DNA of 64,000 bases, taken from a bacterium (GTDB lineage Bacteria; SAR324; XYD2-FULL-50-16). The notes beneath the pieces are model-generated. The model saw only the letters and a list, made by a program, of their open reading frames with translations, searched no databases and had not been told where the DNA came from. Positions 41,667 to 50,871 of this stretch are shown one piece after another. Within the stretch, counting starts at the first letter, position 1; every line of letters begins with the position of its first letter. Where the stretch lies: assembly GCA_024275165.1 (NCBI GenBank), contig JAJRZQ010000012.1, positions 186,001-250,000 of the forward strand, read 5' to 3'. A program made the translations under genes and the position numbers.

Positions 41667-44162
41667 ATGGTTCGTCTTAGTAAATTGATCGTTATCGGCA
41701 ACGGTATGGTAGGGGCTAAGTTCTTAGACCTCCTCTGCCAAAGCCCGGCCCGCGAGCTTTATGAAATTCAGGTCTTTGGCGCTGAGCCCCAACCCGCTTA
41801 TGACCGGGTTGCCCTCTCGCGCCTCTTTGCCGACGCGACTCCGCAAGATTTAGAACTCTACCCCACCGCTTGGTATAAAGAGCAGGGCATTGAACTCCAT
41901 CTAAACTGCCCTATTGAGCGGTTGGATCTCATTCACAAAACCGTCCAGAGCAAAGAGGGTATCCTTCACCCCTATGACAAGTTGGTCATTGCCAGCGGCT
42001 CGAAGGCGTTTATCCCTCCGGTGGAGGGGTTGAGCGGGGAAGGGGTCTTTACCTATCGCGATTTGGCGGATGTGGATTCCATTCAGACTTACGGGAAAAA
42101 ACAAAAAAACGCTCTGGTGATCGGGGGAGGGCTTTTGGGGCTGGAAGCGGCAAAAGCCTTAAACGACTTCGGCCTCACTGTGACCATCTTGGAAGCGGCA
42201 CCTCGCCTGATGCCCATGCAACTCGATAATGAGGGCGCCCAAGAATTGCAATCTCAAATCGAAGACCTGGGGCTGAAGGTGATGACCCAAGCCTTGAGCG
42301 AACGAGTCGAGCGGGAAGGGGCGGGTTTGCGGCTCCATTTAAGGGGAGGCAAGGTCTTGCCTACCGATATGATTGTCGTTTCGGCGGGAATCCGCCCCCA
42401 GGACGAGCTGGCACGGCAAGCCGGCTTGGCTCTCGGGGAGCGGGGAGGAATCAAGATCGACCACAACATGCAAACCAGTGAGCCCAATGTGTTTGCTTTG
42501 GGTGAGGTGGCCTCCTTCGCGGGCCAGACCTTCGGGCTCGTGGCGCCGGGTTATCAGATGGCCCGTGCCGCCGTGGCGGTTTTCAATCAGGAAAAATCAC
42601 CCTTTGAGTTGCCTAATATATCCACTAAGCTGAAATTGTTGGGTGTCGAGGTAGCCAGTTTTGGGGACGCCTTGGAAGAGACCCCCGGTTGCGATGCCTT
42701 ACGGCTTTCCAACCCCGCGGCGGGGATGTATAAAAAGCTGGTTTTTCATCCGGAGGAAAACCGCCTTTTAGGCGGGGTCTTGGTGGGGGATGTCTCCGAA
42801 TTTGGAAAGCTCTCCCAACTGGTGCAGCGCGAGGCCGCGCTTCCCCCTAAACCCGAGGAGCTGCTTTTTCCGACAAAAAGCGACTCCAGCCCGACCAGTT
42901 TGGCTTTGCTGCCTTCAAGAACGGTGATTTGCAACTGCGAGAATCTAACCAAGGGCAAGATCATTGAAACCATTCGTGCCCAAGGGATCACCAATCTGGC
43001 CGATTTAAAGAAGGCCACCCGGGGGGGAACCGGTTGCGGAGGTTGCTCGCAACTTCTGACCGACTTGCTCAATTTAGAGTTGGAAGGCCAAGGAGTAGTG
43101 GTCAATAAGTCCCTCTGCGAACACTTTGCTTATACCCGAACTGAATTGTACGCAGAGATCAAAAAAGGGGGATACCACCTTTTTAGCGAGGTTTTGTCTC
43201 ATTTGGGCAGCGGCAAAGGCTGTGAAGTCTGCAAGCCGGTGGTGGCGAATCTTTTGGCCACTTTGTGGAATGATTCGGTGATGTCGAATAAGGAGATTCA
43301 AGATACCAATGACGCCTTTTTGGCTAATATTCAGGTGAATGGCAGTTACTCGGTGATCCCCAGGATGCCCGGGGGAGAAACCACGGCAGAGGGCTTAATC
43401 GCCATTGGCGAGGTGGCCAAAGAATTTAATTTGTATGTCAAACTCACCGGTGGCGAACGGATTGCCCTTTTTGGCGCCTCTTTGGAAGATCTCCCAAAAA
43501 TTTGGGGTCGGCTCATTGCGGCGGGTTTTGAATCCGGTCATGCCTATGGGAAGTCTCTCCGTACCGTTAAATCTTGTGTGGGCTCGACTTGGTGTCATTT
43601 AGGGGTGGGGGACTCACTGGATATGGCGGTGACTCTAGAAAACCGCTACAAAAGCTTGCGTGGTCCCCACAAGATGAAGGGGGCCGCTTCGGGCTGCATG
43701 CGGGAATGCGCTGAGGCGAATTGCAAGGATTTTGGTCTGATCGCGACGGAAAAGGGTTGGAACCTCTTTGTCGGCGGGAACGGCGGAATCAAGCCCCAGC
43801 ACGGCCAGCTTTTGGCCGCCGACATCACCAAGGAAGAGGCGATTCGCTATATTGACCGTTACCTAATCTATTATTTCCGCACCGCCGATAAGCTCACCCG
43901 CACCTCGACTTGGTTGAGCCTGTTGGAAGGGGGGATTGAACGCCTCAAAGAAATCATCGTTCAAGACTCTTTAGGCATTGCCGCGGAACTCGAAGCGGAG
44001 ATGGAACGCCTCGTGGCCAATCAGCATTGCGAATGGAAACGGCTCTTAGCGGATCCGCCAAAGCTGAGCCTCTTCCGCCCCTTCTTAAACAGCGACGACA
44101 GCGATGAGAGCATCCGCTTTCAAGAAAAACGCAGCCAAGTCGTTCCCCTTTTAACCCCCTAA
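41667..44162 (+). CDS. nirB: nitrite reductase (NADH) large subunit NirB
   Basis: NirB reduces nitrite to ammonium in the cytoplasm. The 831-residue protein has the NADH/FAD oxidoreductase part (about 1-400: VIGNGMVGAKFLDLL, VIGGGLLGLEAAKAL), a BFD-like 2Fe-2S domain (ICNCENLTKGKI ... GTGCGGCSQLL, about 415-465), and the siroheme/4Fe-4S part with SCVGSTWCHLGVGDS and SGCMRECAEANCKDFGLI (about 635-690). Length is normal. Its ribosome binding site is predicted to lie in the leader stem. It is followed by nirD with a short gap, or one-base overlap depending on the nirD start. Confidence 0.98.
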   Translation: MVRLSKLIVIGNGMVGAKFLDLLCQSPARELYEIQVFGAEPQPAYDRVALSRLFADATPQDLELYPTAWYKEQGIELHLNCPIERLDLIHKTVQSKEGILHPYDKLVIASGSKAFIPPVEGLSGEGVFTYRDLADVDSIQTYGKKQKNALVIGGGLLGLEAAKALNDFGLTVTILEAAPRLMPMQLDNEGAQELQSQIEDLGLKVMTQALSERVEREGAGLRLHLRGGKVLPTDMIVVSAGIRPQDELARQAGLALGERGGIKIDHNMQTSEPNVFALGEVASFAGQTFGLVAPGYQMARAAVAVFNQEKSPFELPNISTKLKLLGVEVASFGDALEETPGCDALRLSNPAAGMYKKLVFHPEENRLLGGVLVGDVSEFGKLSQLVQREAALPPKPEELLFPTKSDSSPTSLALLPSRTVICNCENLTKGKIIETIRAQGITNLADLKKATRGGTGCGGCSQLLTDLLNLELEGQGVVVNKSLCEHFAYTRTELYAEIKKGGYHLFSEVLSHLGSGKGCEVCKPVVANLLATLWNDSVMSNKEIQDTNDAFLANIQVNGSYSVIPRMPGGETTAEGLIAIGEVAKEFNLYVKLTGGERIALFGASLEDLPKIWGRLIAAGFESGHAYGKSLRTVKSCVGSTWCHLGVGDSLDMAVTLENRYKSLRGPHKMKGAASGCMRECAEANCKDFGLIATEKGWNLFVGGNGGIKPQHGQLLAADITKEEAIRYIDRYLIYYFRTADKLTRTSTWLSLLEGGIERLKEIIVQDSLGIAAELEAEMERLVANQHCEWKRLLADPPKLSLFRPFLNSDDSDESIRFQEKRSQVVPLLTP

Positions 44163-44173
44163 TGGAGACTTTG

Positions 44174-44497
44174 ATGAAATGGTATCCCACGATTGCGATT
44201 GAGCGGCTGGAGGTTGGTTTTGGCGGCTGCGTCAAACTGGAAGGGCAGCAGATCGCGGTTTTCCGCTATGGCCCAGAGGAGTTTTACGCTCTTTCGAACT
44301 GCTGCCCCCATAAAAAGCAGATGGTGATCGCGAGAGGTCTAATCGGCGACCTCGCAGGAAAACCAAAGGTTGCCTGCGCTTTGCACAAAAATCAATTTTC
44401 CTTAGAAACAGGAAAGTGCCTGAACACCGACTTAAGCAGTCTAAAAACCTATCAAGTTAAATTGGAAGAGGGGCAAGTCTGCATTGGCTTGCCCTAA
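44174..44497 (+). CDS. nirD: nitrite reductase (NADH) small subunit NirD
   Basis: The 107-residue Rieske-like small subunit of assimilatory nitrite reductase. It has CCPHKKQM and CALHKNQF, that is, Cys-Pro-His and Cys-x-x-His pairs that could bind a 2Fe-2S cluster; many NirD proteins have lost these ligands. I chose the ATG at 44174 because GGAG lies just before it. An ATG at 44162 in the same frame overlaps the nirB stop by one base and has no site. Confidence 0.93.
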   Translation: MKWYPTIAIERLEVGFGGCVKLEGQQIAVFRYGPEEFYALSNCCPHKKQMVIARGLIGDLAGKPKVACALHKNQFSLETGKCLNTDLSSLKTYQVKLEEGQVCIGLP

Positions 44498-44557
44498 GCT
44501 TATTTTAGTCTTTTTTTTTCCGCTTTTAAGGAATCGAGAGTAAAGCTCCCTTCCTGA

Positions 44558-44590
44558 ACCCCATCAAGCCGCGATGCGGCTTGATGGGGT
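44558..44590 (+). terminator. 15-bp perfect hairpin between nirD and narK
   Basis: ACCCCATCAAGCCGC (44558-44572), loop GAT, then the exact complement (44576-44590). The following GGATTTTCCC has only a short T run, so this is not a classical terminator. It could be a partial terminator, an RNA processing or stabilising element, or a target for an antitermination protein. A second small palindrome TGAGCC-AA-GGCTCA (44648-44661) lies just before the narK ribosome binding site. Confidence 0.5.
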
Positions 44591-44682
44591 GGATTTTCCC
44601 TGACCCCATTTTGAAACCTTTGAATTTTTTAATGGTCGATTAATTTTTGAGCCAAGGCTCAGCTTTATGAGGAATTATTTTC

Positions 44683-46176
44683 ATGTCTACCCTTATTGGT
44701 GAGAGCGAAAAGCTCAATTTATTTTCCTTTACCGGCAAGATCAAGACCCTGCATTTGAGTTGGTTTGCCTTCTTTTTGACCTTTGTGGTTTGGTTTAATT
44801 TTGCCCCTCTGTTGGCTTCGATTCAAGAGACTTTAGGTTTAACGGGGCAGCAGGTTAAGCTCTTGATGATCCTCAATGTCGCCTTGACGATTCCCGCGCG
44901 TATCTTAATCGGTATGTTGGTGGATAAATTCGGCCCTCGGATAACCTATTCCTTGCTTTTGGCGATTTCCGGGGTGCTGTGCATGCTCTTTGCCTATGCG
45001 GATAGCTTTGAAAAAATGGCCCTGTACCGCTTTTTATTGGGCTTTGTCGGGGCGGGATTCGTGATTGGAATTCGCTTGGTCGCCGAATGGTTCCCGGCTA
45101 AACAAGTGGGTTTGGCCGAGGGGATTTATGGCGGATGGGGGAATTTCGGTTCCGCCGCGGCGGCAATGACCCTGCCTGCTTTAGCATTGATCTTTGGTGG
45201 TGAAGAGGGGTGGAGGCACGCCATCGCCTTGACTGGGGTGATTTCGCTGATTTATTCTTTTGTGTTTTACGCAATCGTCAGCAACAACCCTAAGGGGACG
45301 ACCTATTTCAAACCGAAGCAGCTCGGTGCCATGGAGGTGACCAGCAAGGGCGACTTTTTTCTTTACTGCTTGATGAGCGCCCCTTTATATTTAACCTTAG
45401 GGCTGCTGGTTTGGAAGATGTCACCGGTCAATCTTCAATTTTTTACGAACATCGAATCGCTGATTCTTTATGTTGCCCTCGCCGTGATCTATCTCTATCA
45501 AATCTTACAGATTTATCGGGTGAACCGAGGGCTGTTTGGGCCGAACGCTAAGCTTATTCCAGAAGTTCAACGCTATCAGTTTCGTCAGGTGGCGATTTTG
45601 GATTTAGCCTATCTGGGTACCTTTGGCTCGGAATTGGCGGTGATCTCGATGTTGCCCCTGTTTTTTAAAGATACCTTTGGGCTTTCGCAGTCCACCGCCG
45701 GCCTGCTCGCCTCTGGTTACGCTTTTATGAATCTCTTTGCCCGCCCCGGGGGGGGATTGATCTCCGATAAGTTTGGCCGGAAAAAAACCGTGTTGATTTT
45801 AATGTTGGGGCTCGCGGTGGGGTATGGCGTCATGGGGATGATCGATGGCTCTTGGCCCGTTGCTTTGGCGGTGGTGATCATTATGGCCTGTTCTTTTTTT
45901 GTGCAGGCTGGCGAAGGCGCGGTCTTTGGAATTATCCCCCTGATCAAGCGTCGCCTGACCGGGCAGATTGCCGGGATGGCCGGGGCCTATGGGAATGTAG
46001 GGGCGGTGCTTTTTTTAACCATCCTTTCTTTTGTAGAACCCACGGTTTTCTTTTACACTATTTCTGTGGCAGCCTTTATCACCGTGATTTTGGTCTTTTT
46101 TTTCTTAGAGGAGCCTAAAGGCTTTATCTATGAAGAACAACCCGATGGCAGCATCGAAAAGATCGCGGTGCATTAG
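44683..46176 (+). CDS. narK: nitrate/nitrite MFS transporter, NarK/NasA-type
   Basis: The 497-residue inner-membrane protein of the nitrate/nitrite porter family should import nitrate for the adjacent reductases. It shows about 12 segments plus one extra hydrophobic pair in the middle (about 225-275), WFAFFLTFVVWFNFAPLL in helix 1, GLAEGIYGGWGNFGSAAAAM (nitrate signature 1, family GGxGNxG pattern) and GQIAGMAGAYGNVGAVLFL (signature 2). GAGGAA precedes the ATG. The gene begins 185 bases after nirD and leads into the PP2C-kinase gene with a 23-base gap. Confidence 0.95.
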   Translation: MSTLIGESEKLNLFSFTGKIKTLHLSWFAFFLTFVVWFNFAPLLASIQETLGLTGQQVKLLMILNVALTIPARILIGMLVDKFGPRITYSLLLAISGVLCMLFAYADSFEKMALYRFLLGFVGAGFVIGIRLVAEWFPAKQVGLAEGIYGGWGNFGSAAAAMTLPALALIFGGEEGWRHAIALTGVISLIYSFVFYAIVSNNPKGTTYFKPKQLGAMEVTSKGDFFLYCLMSAPLYLTLGLLVWKMSPVNLQFFTNIESLILYVALAVIYLYQILQIYRVNRGLFGPNAKLIPEVQRYQFRQVAILDLAYLGTFGSELAVISMLPLFFKDTFGLSQSTAGLLASGYAFMNLFARPGGGLISDKFGRKKTVLILMLGLAVGYGVMGMIDGSWPVALAVVIIMACSFFVQAGEGAVFGIIPLIKRRLTGQIAGMAGAYGNVGAVLFLTILSFVEPTVFFYTISVAAFITVILVFFFLEEPKGFIYEEQPDGSIEKIAVH

Positions 46177-46199
46177 ATGACAAACAAAGAAAATTATTG

Positions 46200-47912
46200 A
46201 TGCGGCAAAATATAATCGTCAAGGCGGGGCAATGTTCCCACGCCGGGATCAAACCCTCCAATCAGGATTGCTGCGGGATTCGCATTCCTGAGGGTTCGGT
46301 TCTAGAATACAAAGGCATTGTCGCCGTGGTGGCCGATGGAGTGGGGAGTTCCGCCGCCGGGCGCGAAGCGAGCGAGCATTGCGTGAAAAGCTTTATCAGT
46401 GATTATTATAGTTCACCGGATTCCTGGGCGGCGCGCCGTTCCGGGGAAACAGTCACCAAGGCGCTCAATTCCTGGCTTTATAATCAAGGGCAAAAGCTTT
46501 ATGAAGAAGAATTATCTTTGGCTTCGACCTTGAGCGCTCTAGTATTAAAATCCACGACCGCCTATTTGTTTCATGTGGGGGATACTCGGATTCAATTGAT
46601 TCGCCAAGGGGTTTTAAAACCTCTGACCCGAGATCATCATATTATCGCAGGTCCGAAAAAGCGGTATTTGGCCCGGGCCATGGGGGCCGATAGCCAAGTC
46701 AATGTAGATTATTATCAGTTGGACTTACAGCCGCTGGATATCTTTATTCTCACCACCGACGGGGTGCATGAATCCTTAAGCCCCTTAGAACTCAAGGAAT
46801 TGGCTTTGGATGAGGGGAACAACCTCGAAGAACGGGCACGCCGCATTGTCGCCCAAGCGGTGGAACGGGGGTCGCAGGACAATACCACCTGCCAGATTTT
46901 GCAGATTGAAAGTTTACCCAATGAGCAGGATGAGGCGTTTTATGAAAAACTCACCGCCTTGCCCTTCCCCCCCCCGCTCAAGGCCGGCGACCGCTTTGAA
47001 GGGTATGAGATTATTAAGGAGCTTCATGCCAGTTCCAAGGTTCAGGTTTATTTGGCTCAAGACTTAGAACAAAAAAAAAAGGTGGTGATCAAAACCCCTT
47101 CCATCAACTATGAGGACGACTTGGCCTATATTCAGCGTTTTACCCATGAGGAATGGGTGGGCAAGGCCCTATCCAGCCCTCGAGTGTTGAAGGTGCTGGC
47201 ACCCTCAAAGCGTAAAAATTTTCTCTATTATGTAACGGATTATGTTGAAGGGGAAACGCTGGCCCAGTGGATTTTAGACCACCCCCTCCCCCCCCTGCAA
47301 AGGGTGCGCGAGTTTACTGCCCAGATTATTGAGGGGTTGCGCGCCTTTCAACGCAGAGAGATGGTTCACCAAGATTTAAAGCCTGAAAATATTTTGCTCG
47401 ATGCCCAAGGGCAGATCAAGCTGATTGATTTTGGTTGCGTCTTTGTGGCGGGGTTGCAAGAACTCTATTCTCCGGTGGAAGACAGCCGTATTCAAGGTAC
47501 GGAGGATTACATCGCCCCGGAGGTGCAAGAGGGCTTTGCCCCCACCTATCAAGCTGATTTGTATGCTTTAGGGGTGACGGTTTATGAAATGTTGACGGGG
47601 AAAATGCCCTATCCCCCCAAAGGCGACCTGCGTTTACCGGGAAAGCGGGAATACCGCCCAGCCCGTTTGAGCAACCCTTTGGTGCCCATTTGGATGGATG
47701 AGACGATTAAAAAAGCGGTTTGCCCTCAACCTCAATATCGCTATGAGAGTTTTTCTGAGTTTTTTTTCGACCTGAATAATCCCAACCCCGCTTTTTTTAA
47801 GCATCAGGCTCCCTTGATGGAGCGAGACCCCCTAACCTTTTGGAAGGGCTTTGCCCTTTTGCTTTTTTTGCTCAATGTGCTCTGGATTTTTCTTTTGGCC
47901 CAGGGGAAATAG
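46200..47912 (+). CDS. PP2C phosphatase-Ser/Thr kinase fusion with C-terminal anchor
   Basis: A 570-residue bifunctional regulator. Residues 1-240 are a PP2C phosphatase (NQDCCGIRI, VVADGVGSSAAGREASE, HVGDTRIQLI, LTTDGVHESL, DNTTCQIL, with metal Asp residues present). Residues about 260-530 are a Hanks-type kinase with Lys in KKKVVIKTPS, catalytic HQDLKPENIL (Asp about 392) and DFG, so both activities look intact. A single membrane helix (FALLLFLLNVLWIFLLAQ) ends the protein. Such fusions are known beside nirBD/nasA and nitrate transporters (for example in Pseudomonas), so it probably tunes nitrate assimilation by reversible phosphorylation; the substrate is unknown. I chose ATG 46200 over the TTG just before it. 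Confidence 0.92.
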   Translation: MRQNIIVKAGQCSHAGIKPSNQDCCGIRIPEGSVLEYKGIVAVVADGVGSSAAGREASEHCVKSFISDYYSSPDSWAARRSGETVTKALNSWLYNQGQKLYEEELSLASTLSALVLKSTTAYLFHVGDTRIQLIRQGVLKPLTRDHHIIAGPKKRYLARAMGADSQVNVDYYQLDLQPLDIFILTTDGVHESLSPLELKELALDEGNNLEERARRIVAQAVERGSQDNTTCQILQIESLPNEQDEAFYEKLTALPFPPPLKAGDRFEGYEIIKELHASSKVQVYLAQDLEQKKKVVIKTPSINYEDDLAYIQRFTHEEWVGKALSSPRVLKVLAPSKRKNFLYYVTDYVEGETLAQWILDHPLPPLQRVREFTAQIIEGLRAFQRREMVHQDLKPENILLDAQGQIKLIDFGCVFVAGLQELYSPVEDSRIQGTEDYIAPEVQEGFAPTYQADLYALGVTVYEMLTGKMPYPPKGDLRLPGKREYRPARLSNPLVPIWMDETIKKAVCPQPQYRYESFSEFFFDLNNPNPAFFKHQAPLMERDPLTFWKGFALLLFLLNVLWIFLLAQGK

Positions 47913-48066
47913 CCCGGTTTTACGAGCGGTTTTTTTTGGGGGGGGCTGACAATGCCCCCTTGCGCGCGATACAAGTAGGTATAAAGCTTGGTGCCGCCGG
48001 CGAGCCAAATCGCAGGCAGCGCCGTACAGCGGGCCACAGGGGGGAAAACCCAAACAAAGGGCTTAT

Positions 48067-50025
48067 TTAGGGCAGAAAACCAGAAGGATTTTTCATCATA
48101 ACCATATCGGTGAGGCCTAAGTTGGTGCCCTCAAAAGCTCCGGTCGAATCGCCGCCGAGCCAGACATTGCCGTTTGCGTCCACCCAGATTCCCCATCCCT
48201 TGTCGTCACCCGCGGTTCCAGGTTGCTTGGTCCATAACAGGGTGCCGGATCCATCGAATTTGGCGATAAACATATCTATTCCGCCATGATCCACATTGCC
48301 CGCAAAGGCGCCGGTAACATATCCCGTCAAGTAGATGCCATCCTTGGCGTCCACATACATTCCATTGGCCGTATCCGCGTTTGCGGTTCCCAGTTGCTTT
48401 GTCCAAAGTAAGGTTCCCGTGGTATCCAGCTTGAGCAGAAATATATCGCTACTCCCTAAATAGGTTTGATTGTTCAGACTTGCCCCCGTGACTCCGGTTA
48501 CATAGATATTGCCCTTCTTGTCCAGATCGATTCCGTAGCCGACATCAGGTTGGGCGGTTCCGATTTGCTTGGTCCAGAGCCGGTTTCCATTGGAATCATA
48601 TTTTAATACAATGATATCGCTGGAACCCTGGTTGCTGTTGGAGTGCAAATTCCCATAGGAAAACCCGGTGAGGTATACATTGGAATTGCTGTCGATTGCC
48701 ACATCGTATATCGCGTCGCTTGCCGTGGTTCCCGTTTGGGTAACCCAAAGCCGAGTCCCGGAACTATCGTATTTAGCGAGATACAGATCCCAACCTCCAA
48801 GGTAGCTGTTTGCGGGAAACGCGCCGTAGCTGTAGCCGACTACAAAGGAGTTGCCCGCCGAATCAACGGCCAAGGCAACCCCCCGATCATCCTTATTGGT
48901 TCCTGACTGCTTTCGCCATTGCAGCGTTCCCGCAGCGTCGTATTTGGCCAAAAAATAGTCGTTGCTGCCTAAAAGTCCACCAGTACCAAAAGACCCTGCC
49001 GTGGTGCCAAAGACATAAAGATTGCCGGCAGCGTCGATTTGAATATCCCCCACTCCATCGCCCGCGGTAGTGCCTTCCTGTTTGGTCCATTGTAAAGTGC
49101 CCGCCGCGTTGTATTTGGAAATAATCACATCTTGCCCCCCCAGCGCGGTCTGCCCGTCGATAGAGCCCGAAGCGGAACCGGCAAAATAGATGTTGCCCGC
49201 CGAGTCGCCGCTCAGCTCTCTGGTATAATCGGTGCCGGAACTGGAGTTCTGCTTGGTCCAGGAGCTGGTCAACAAGATCGAGTCGGTCGTCGCTTCCGAA
49301 AGGTTGCCCGCGTCGTCCTGGTACCAGGCATAGAGGGGTTTGCTCCCTTCTGTAGCGCTCAAGGTAAAAACAGTCGAACCCGAATAGCTCGTGGTCGAGG
49401 TTACCTTAACCCATCCGGAGTCGGTGGAACTGGGGGCTTGCGAGGATTCGGAGATAAAATAGGCACTCACCCCGCTGTTGTCGGTCGCGCTTAGGCTCAA
49501 GGTGACGCTTGTTGAGGTGGTGGAAGTCCCGTTGGAGTTGATCGAGAGGCTGGGGTTGGTCGGCCCCGTCACATCGTTGCTTGCCGTTGTCGCAAGCGAA
49601 TCGATCAAAACCTGATAATCTTGTGTGCTTTTATCCTCCGCAGAAACCCGGTAAGTGACCGAGGAGGAAAAATCATTGACCGTCGTGCCGCTGTTCTGGG
49701 TGATCCCACTGACCGCAACGCTCGCGCCGGTAGTGGTGAAGTCCGCTACCAGAGCGCTTTTATCGGTTCCCTGGGGAACGGTGGCGGTAATTTGATTTTT
49801 TGTGATGGTTCCGACCACATCGGTGGAGAGGGCTGGATTGGCAGCGGCAGTGAAACGGAAATCGGTGATGGCCTTGTCGCTGGATTTGGCGGGGGGGCCT
49901 GTGTCGGTCGTGGTGATCTCAATGCCGGCAGGTTTTTTGTCGATTTTGCCGCAGGACGACAGAGCCCCGAGGAAGGCAAGAAAAAAAGCGATTTCCACCC
50001 CAATCATTGATCCTTTGAAACCCAT
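48067..50025 (-). CDS. SBBP beta-propeller repeat lipoprotein
   Basis: A 652-residue secreted lipoprotein (signal ending LGALSSC, Cys at about residue 25). Residues about 50-145 are a beta-sandwich domain of the cadherin-like/DUF5018 type (ITDFRFTAAANPALSTDVVG). Residues about 155-255 form an Ig-like domain (VTLSLSATDNSGVSAYFISE). Residues about 260-650 are SBBP repeats of about 52 residues, each with WTKQxGTxxxDxxxGIxxD and GNIYVTG-type strands, probably forming a seven-bladed propeller. GGGAG precedes the ATG. The role is unknown; such proteins are common in large-genome environmental bacteria and usually bind surfaces or polymers. Convergent with the PP2C-kinase gene. Confidence 0.85.
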   Translation of the reverse strand: MGFKGSMIGVEIAFFLAFLGALSSCGKIDKKPAGIEITTTDTGPPAKSSDKAITDFRFTAAANPALSTDVVGTITKNQITATVPQGTDKSALVADFTTTGASVAVSGITQNSGTTVNDFSSSVTYRVSAEDKSTQDYQVLIDSLATTASNDVTGPTNPSLSINSNGTSTTSTSVTLSLSATDNSGVSAYFISESSQAPSSTDSGWVKVTSTTSYSGSTVFTLSATEGSKPLYAWYQDDAGNLSEATTDSILLTSSWTKQNSSSGTDYTRELSGDSAGNIYFAGSASGSIDGQTALGGQDVIISKYNAAGTLQWTKQEGTTAGDGVGDIQIDAAGNLYVFGTTAGSFGTGGLLGSNDYFLAKYDAAGTLQWRKQSGTNKDDRGVALAVDSAGNSFVVGYSYGAFPANSYLGGWDLYLAKYDSSGTRLWVTQTGTTASDAIYDVAIDSNSNVYLTGFSYGNLHSNSNQGSSDIIVLKYDSNGNRLWTKQIGTAQPDVGYGIDLDKKGNIYVTGVTGASLNNQTYLGSSDIFLLKLDTTGTLLWTKQLGTANADTANGMYVDAKDGIYLTGYVTGAFAGNVDHGGIDMFIAKFDGSGTLLWTKQPGTAGDDKGWGIWVDANGNVWLGGDSTGAFEGTNLGLTDMVMMKNPSGFLP

Positions 50026-50198
50026 TGGAATCTCCCTGTTTGTTGTTGCTGAAAACGATTTTGTTTGAAAAAGGGTAGTTACAGACTATGATATCGGCAG
50101 GTGAAAACCAGAAAAATCAGGGGTAAAAATAGGGTAAAAATCGACAAAACCCTTGCTGCTGGAGGATGAAGCAAGAGAGTCACAAGCAATGGTTATGA

Positions 50199-50627
50199 AT
50201 CGGAGCGCAATATTTTGGTGGGGACAGCGGGCTGTCGGTAAGCTTTTCCAGACCCGATTTCGGCCTGGGAGGGAGGAAGTCGGGAGCTTTAAGTTTAAGT
50301 CTTGGGACTTGGCTCGCTGCCGCAGGTGAGGGCCTTGAATCTGATCTTTTGAAGGTTCCCCATCATGGTACGGCAGGGGTCGCGCCTTTAGGTTTTTTTG
50401 AGAGAGTGAAACCGAAAGCAGCCTTGATCCCCTCACCTTGGGCGCTTTGGTGTGCAAAAAGGAGTGATTTGGCAAGAAATTGGGTGAAGAAAAATAAAAT
50501 TTCCTTTTATGTCAATGGTTCTTTGGGTAATGTGATCATTGACTTTCAAAACCAAAATTATACCATTACTCCTCAGTATGAGCACCTCAGATTTGTAGGT
50601 AATAAATTGGATTGGTGGACCCATTGA
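50199..50627 (+). pseudogene. remnant of a ComEC-type metallo-beta-lactamase gene
   Basis: The frame is open from 50199 without an ATG. Its C-terminal 95 codons look like the end of the beta-lactamase-like domain found in ComEC/Rec2 and related hydrolases: DLLKVPHHGTAG, then FFERVKPKAALIPSP and KISFYVNGSLGNVIIDF. The N-terminal metal-binding HxHxDH part and the membrane part are absent, and the codons before DLLKV fit the family poorly. It is therefore a decayed 3' fragment or a highly diverged orphan. Only a TTG at 50349 could start the conserved part, and no ribosome binding site was seen. Confidence 0.5.
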
Positions 50628-50782
50628 TTTATTCACAGGGCCACAGGGGGCTGTTATCGCTAAAGTTCCAAGGTAGGAAAAAAAACAGAAAAGAAAGTTC
50701 AGGCAAGCGATCTAGAAGCCCGGCGCTAAAGGCTTTTGAATATTGGCTTGGAGCCCGGTTTGGCGGCGAAGCGCCTTAAGGG

Positions 50783-50858
50783 TGGTGGAGCCTAGCGGGG
50801 TCGAACCGCTGACCTCAACACTGCCAGTGTTGCGCTCTACCAGCTGAGCTAAGGCCCC
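50783..50858 (-). tRNA. tRNA-Ala (anticodon GGC)
   Basis: A full cloverleaf on the minus strand. The 7-bp acceptor stem is GGGGCCT/AGGCTCC with one G-U pair, the D arm is AGCTCAGCTGGTAGAGC, and the anticodon stem CAACA/TGTTG has loop CTGGCAG, giving anticodon GGC. The T arm is AGCGG-TTCGACC-CCGCT. The 3' CCA is encoded (50783-50785). It reads GCC and GCU alanine codons. Confidence 0.97.
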
Positions 50859-50871
50859 ACATAAAGCCCAA

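Noticed and set aside
47913-48066. T run (GGTTTTTTTTGGGG) after the PP2C-kinase gene as an intrinsic terminator.
   Set aside because: Only a three-base stem can form before the T run.
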